From: CAZTQN01 sp964615765
GTDB lineage: Bacteria > Planctomycetota > Phycisphaerae > Phycisphaerales > UBA1924
DNA: 64,000 bases
Direction of reading: 5' to 3'
Assembly: GCA_964615765.1 (NCBI GenBank)
Contig: CAZTQN010000010.1
Span: 1 to 64,000 of the forward strand
A model generated the notes under the pieces. That model was not told the DNA's origin, did no database searches, and saw nothing but the letters and a program-made list of their open reading frames with translations. Positions 62,064 through 64,000 of this stretch are shown in pieces. A program made the position numbers and the translations under genes. Numbering within the stretch: the stretch's first letter is position 1; each line of letters begins with the position of its first letter.

Positions 62064-63089
62064 TCAGCCCTTTTTCTTGCTGGTGGCGACCGCGTCCCGG
62101 GCCAACATCGCCGCCCCCAGCAGCCCGGCGTCGTCTTCCAGCAGGCTCGCCACGACTTCAACCGCCCGGCACCGGGCCGGGAAGACCAGTTCCCGCACGT
62201 CCTTGCGGACCAGCTTCACCCACGGCTCGCCGAGCGCCTCGGTGAACCCGCCGCCCAGGACCACCCGCGGCAGGCTGAGCACCGTGACCATGTTGGCGAT
62301 CGAGATCGCCACGTTCCTCGCGGCCTCTTCCACCACCGAGACCGTCAAGCGATCCCCGCTCGTGAACGCCTGCGCGATCGTCTTGGAGCCGACGCGCCGG
62401 AACTTCTCCTCGTCGCGGTGCTCCTTGGCGTCCTTGATCTCGACGTACTCGAGCAGGCGCGACTTGTGGTTGGATTTGATCAGCGCGATGAGCTGATCGA
62501 CGATGTTGGTGCGCGAGCAGTTCTGCTCCAGCGTCCGCCGGGCCGCGGGGTTGCCGGGGAAGAGCACCGTGTGCCCGATCTCCCCGGCCGTCAGAAAGCC
62601 GCCCGCGTACAGCTGCCCGTTGAGGATCAGCCCCCCGCCGACGCCGGTGCCGATCCACACGCCCAGCACGTCCGTCGCGCCCTTGGCGCTCCCTAGGCGG
62701 AACTCGCCGTAGATCGCCGCGTTGACGTCGTTGTCGAGCACGACCGGCCCGCCGGGGCGCAGCTTGTCGCGCACGATCTTGGCCAGCGGGACGTTGGTCC
62801 ACCGCAGGTTGACCGCCTCGAGCACCACGCCGCCCACCGGGTCGATCGCGCCCGGCGCCCCGATGCCCACGCCGCCCAGGTCGCCCGGCAGGACGCCCGC
62901 CTGCGTGCACGCGTGCCGGATGCCCTCGACGATGCGCCCGATCACCGCGCTCTGCCCCTCGTCGGCCCGCGTCTTGCTGCGCGAGCGCCCGATGATGTGC
63001 CCCACGGAATCGACCACGCCGATCTGCATGTTCGTCCCGCCCAGGTCGACCCCGACGAACGGCTTGTCTTTGTCTTTGGCGCGGGCCAT
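62064..63089 (-). CDS. ROK family sugar kinase
   Basis: 341 aa. Phosphate-binding DLGGTN (15-20), catalytic Asp121 in LDNDVNAA, then GTGVGGGLI and EIGH (E170, H173) mark a ROK glucokinase/hexokinase-like enzyme. The zinc-binding C-x-C-G-x2-G-C-x-E motif expected after EIGH is missing: the segment is GNPAARRTLEQNC with a single Cys. It could still phosphorylate a sugar; glucose is the likely substrate by family. No sugar transport genes adjoin it. Confidence 0.85.
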   Translation of the reverse strand: MARAKDKDKPFVGVDLGGTNMQIGVVDSVGHIIGRSRSKTRADEGQSAVIGRIVEGIRHACTQAGVLPGDLGGVGIGAPGAIDPVGGVVLEAVNLRWTNVPLAKIVRDKLRPGGPVVLDNDVNAAIYGEFRLGSAKGATDVLGVWIGTGVGGGLILNGQLYAGGFLTAGEIGHTVLFPGNPAARRTLEQNCSRTNIVDQLIALIKSNHKSRLLEYVEIKDAKEHRDEEKFRRVGSKTIAQAFTSGDRLTVSVVEEAARNVAISIANMVTVLSLPRVVLGGGFTEALGEPWVKLVRKDVRELVFPARCRAVEVVASLLEDDAGLLGAAMLARDAVATSKKKG

Positions 63090-63281
63090 CTCGTGCGTCT
63101 CCGGATCGGGTCGTCAACTCGGGATGTTCTCGCCCGTTCGACGCGCCGCCCGGTCACCCGGATTCGGCGCGGGGCAAGAATAGTGCCGCTCACCCGCGCG
63201 CACCGCCCGTGACATCGGCCCGTCCGATACCCGGGTTGACCCGCCGCCCCCCCCACCACCCACTCCGTCCGTTCACCCCGG

Positions 63282-64000
63282 CTATCCGACGGACACCGGG
63301 CACACCACCACCTCCGGCGCCCGCGCCACAACCGCCCGTACCACCCGCTCAACACCCGCCTCACCAGCGTCCGGGCCCACCAGCACGAACATCGTGCTGC
63401 CCGAGCCGGTGACATGCACCGGCCCGATGTCGCTCACGCCGCCTGCGCCATGCCCAAGCCGCTTCAGCACATCCGCCAGCGCCGGCGCCGCGTCGCACGC
63501 GGGTTGGGCCAGGTCATTGAACAGCGCCCGGGGATCGAGCCCCCCGTCCGCCGCCCGCGCAACGAGCCCGCGGACGGCCTGATCCCGGAACGCCGGCGCC
63601 GGGCGGGCGTCGAACGCCGCGTACACCGCCCCCGTCGGGCAGCCGAACGGCGGGAACAGCAGCACCGCCCGCCACCCCCGCGGCACGCCGGCGCAGCGCT
63701 CGATCCGTTCCCCAAACCCCGTAACGATCGCCGGCCTGGGCCGGGAACCGGCTCCGTCGTCATCAATGAAGAACGCCACGTCCGACCCCAAGCGCGTCGA
63801 CAACTCGCGCAACGCCTCCGCCCGGAGGCCCAGCCCGAACGCGCGGTTGATCCCCACCAGCGCCGCCGCGGCGTCGCTCGACCCGCCCCCAAGCCCGCCC
63901 CCGACCGGGATCCGCTTCCGCACCGTCATCTTCAGCGGCAGCTCCCGCCCCGTCGCGCTCTCCAACAGCCGATGGGCCCGCACCGCAAGGTCTTTCTCGA
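63282..64000 (-). CDS. ispE: 4-diphosphocytidyl-2-C-methyl-D-erythritol kinase, 5' end cut
   Basis: The open frame continues to the window end (the coding sequence starts beyond 64000). GHMP kinase with GGGLGGGSSDAAAAL (ATP loop), later GAVYAAFDA and the C-terminal TGSGSTMFVLV. It phosphorylates CDP-ME in the MEP isoprenoid pathway. The 4-residue phrase LAVRA (coded at 63974-63988) is the usual lead-in to the family's second conserved region. Only the 3' part (about 239 codons) is present. Confidence 0.9.
   Translation of the reverse strand, partial: EKDLAVRAHRLLESATGRELPLKMTVRKRIPVGGGLGGGSSDAAAALVGINRAFGLGLRAEALRELSTRLGSDVAFFIDDDGAGSRPRPAIVTGFGERIERCAGVPRGWRAVLLFPPFGCPTGAVYAAFDARPAPAFRDQAVRGLVARAADGGLDPRALFNDLAQPACDAAPALADVLKRLGHGAGGVSDIGPVHVTGSGSTMFVLVGPDAGEAGVERVVRAVVARAPEVVVCPVSVG

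Overview
The window looks like a chromosomal segment of a high-GC (roughly 70 %) diderm bacterium of the Planctomycetota, most likely a member of the Phycisphaerae/Phycisphaerales. The reasons are two secreted proteins ending in duplicated GC-type dockerin-like repeats, a PEP-CTERM-like tail (PAPGAAGLL...RRRR), several small membrane proteins with a CxxCGY...CPECG zinc ribbon, an LptD homologue (so an LPS-type outer membrane) and a deoxyhypusine-synthase-like gene next to speA. No phage, IS, CRISPR or rRNA genes were seen; one tRNA-Ser(UGA) is present. The window opens with 50 consecutive C residues, which looks like a contig edge or sequencing artefact, and closes inside ispE.

Layout. 0.1-5.7 kb: ftsK, a GT87-type membrane glycosyltransferase and a zinc-ribbon membrane protein. 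5.8-11.1 kb (minus): a polyamine-type operon of speA, a zinc-ribbon membrane protein, a deoxyhypusine synthase homologue and a second zinc-ribbon membrane protein coupled to it by a GTGA overlap. 11.4-16.5 kb: another zinc-ribbon membrane protein, a dockerin-tailed secreted protein, a DoxX-like protein and nadE. 16.5-24.2 kb (minus): nuoJKLMN, the membrane arm of complex I, with His-rich loops in NuoL and NuoM and short tandem repeats at two gene junctions. 24.4-31 kb: a MacA-MacB-TolC type efflux operon divergent from a TetR regulator. 31-38.3 kb: a secreted double-AHSA1 protein, a cyclodeaminase followed by two YkgJ-type Cys-cluster proteins, a lipoprotein, ubiX, an ECF sigma/anti-sigma/thioredoxin-like run and a spondin-domain protein. 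38.3-47.1 kb: Nudix, lptD, enoyl-CoA hydratase-like, lipoprotein, OsmC, MFS and a periplasmic cyclophilin. 47.3-51.6 kb: acs and an acyl-CoA dehydrogenase. 51.9-55.8 kb: a cobalamin-binding protein with a CarH-like W-x9-EH motif, and a large LVIVD beta-propeller/Ig/dockerin protein. 55.9-64 kb: a kynureninase-like PLP enzyme coupled to pgsA, tRNA-Ser, a zinc-ribbon protein, a lower-GC tail-anchored protein, a methyltransferase, nuoG, a ROK kinase and partial ispE.

Working together: nuoJKLMN and nuoG serve NADH oxidation. acs, the acyl-CoA dehydrogenase and the enoyl-CoA hydratase-like protein suggest acyl/acetate metabolism. lptD, the efflux operon and the dockerin/PEP-CTERM proteins belong to the envelope. 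speA plus the DHS-like protein suggest polyamine synthesis by a route that is not the textbook one. The observations I rate highest are the speA/DHS-like operon with its zinc-ribbon membrane partners, the free-standing CarH-like cobalamin sensor, and the 15-bp-period tandem repeats placed at gene junctions.
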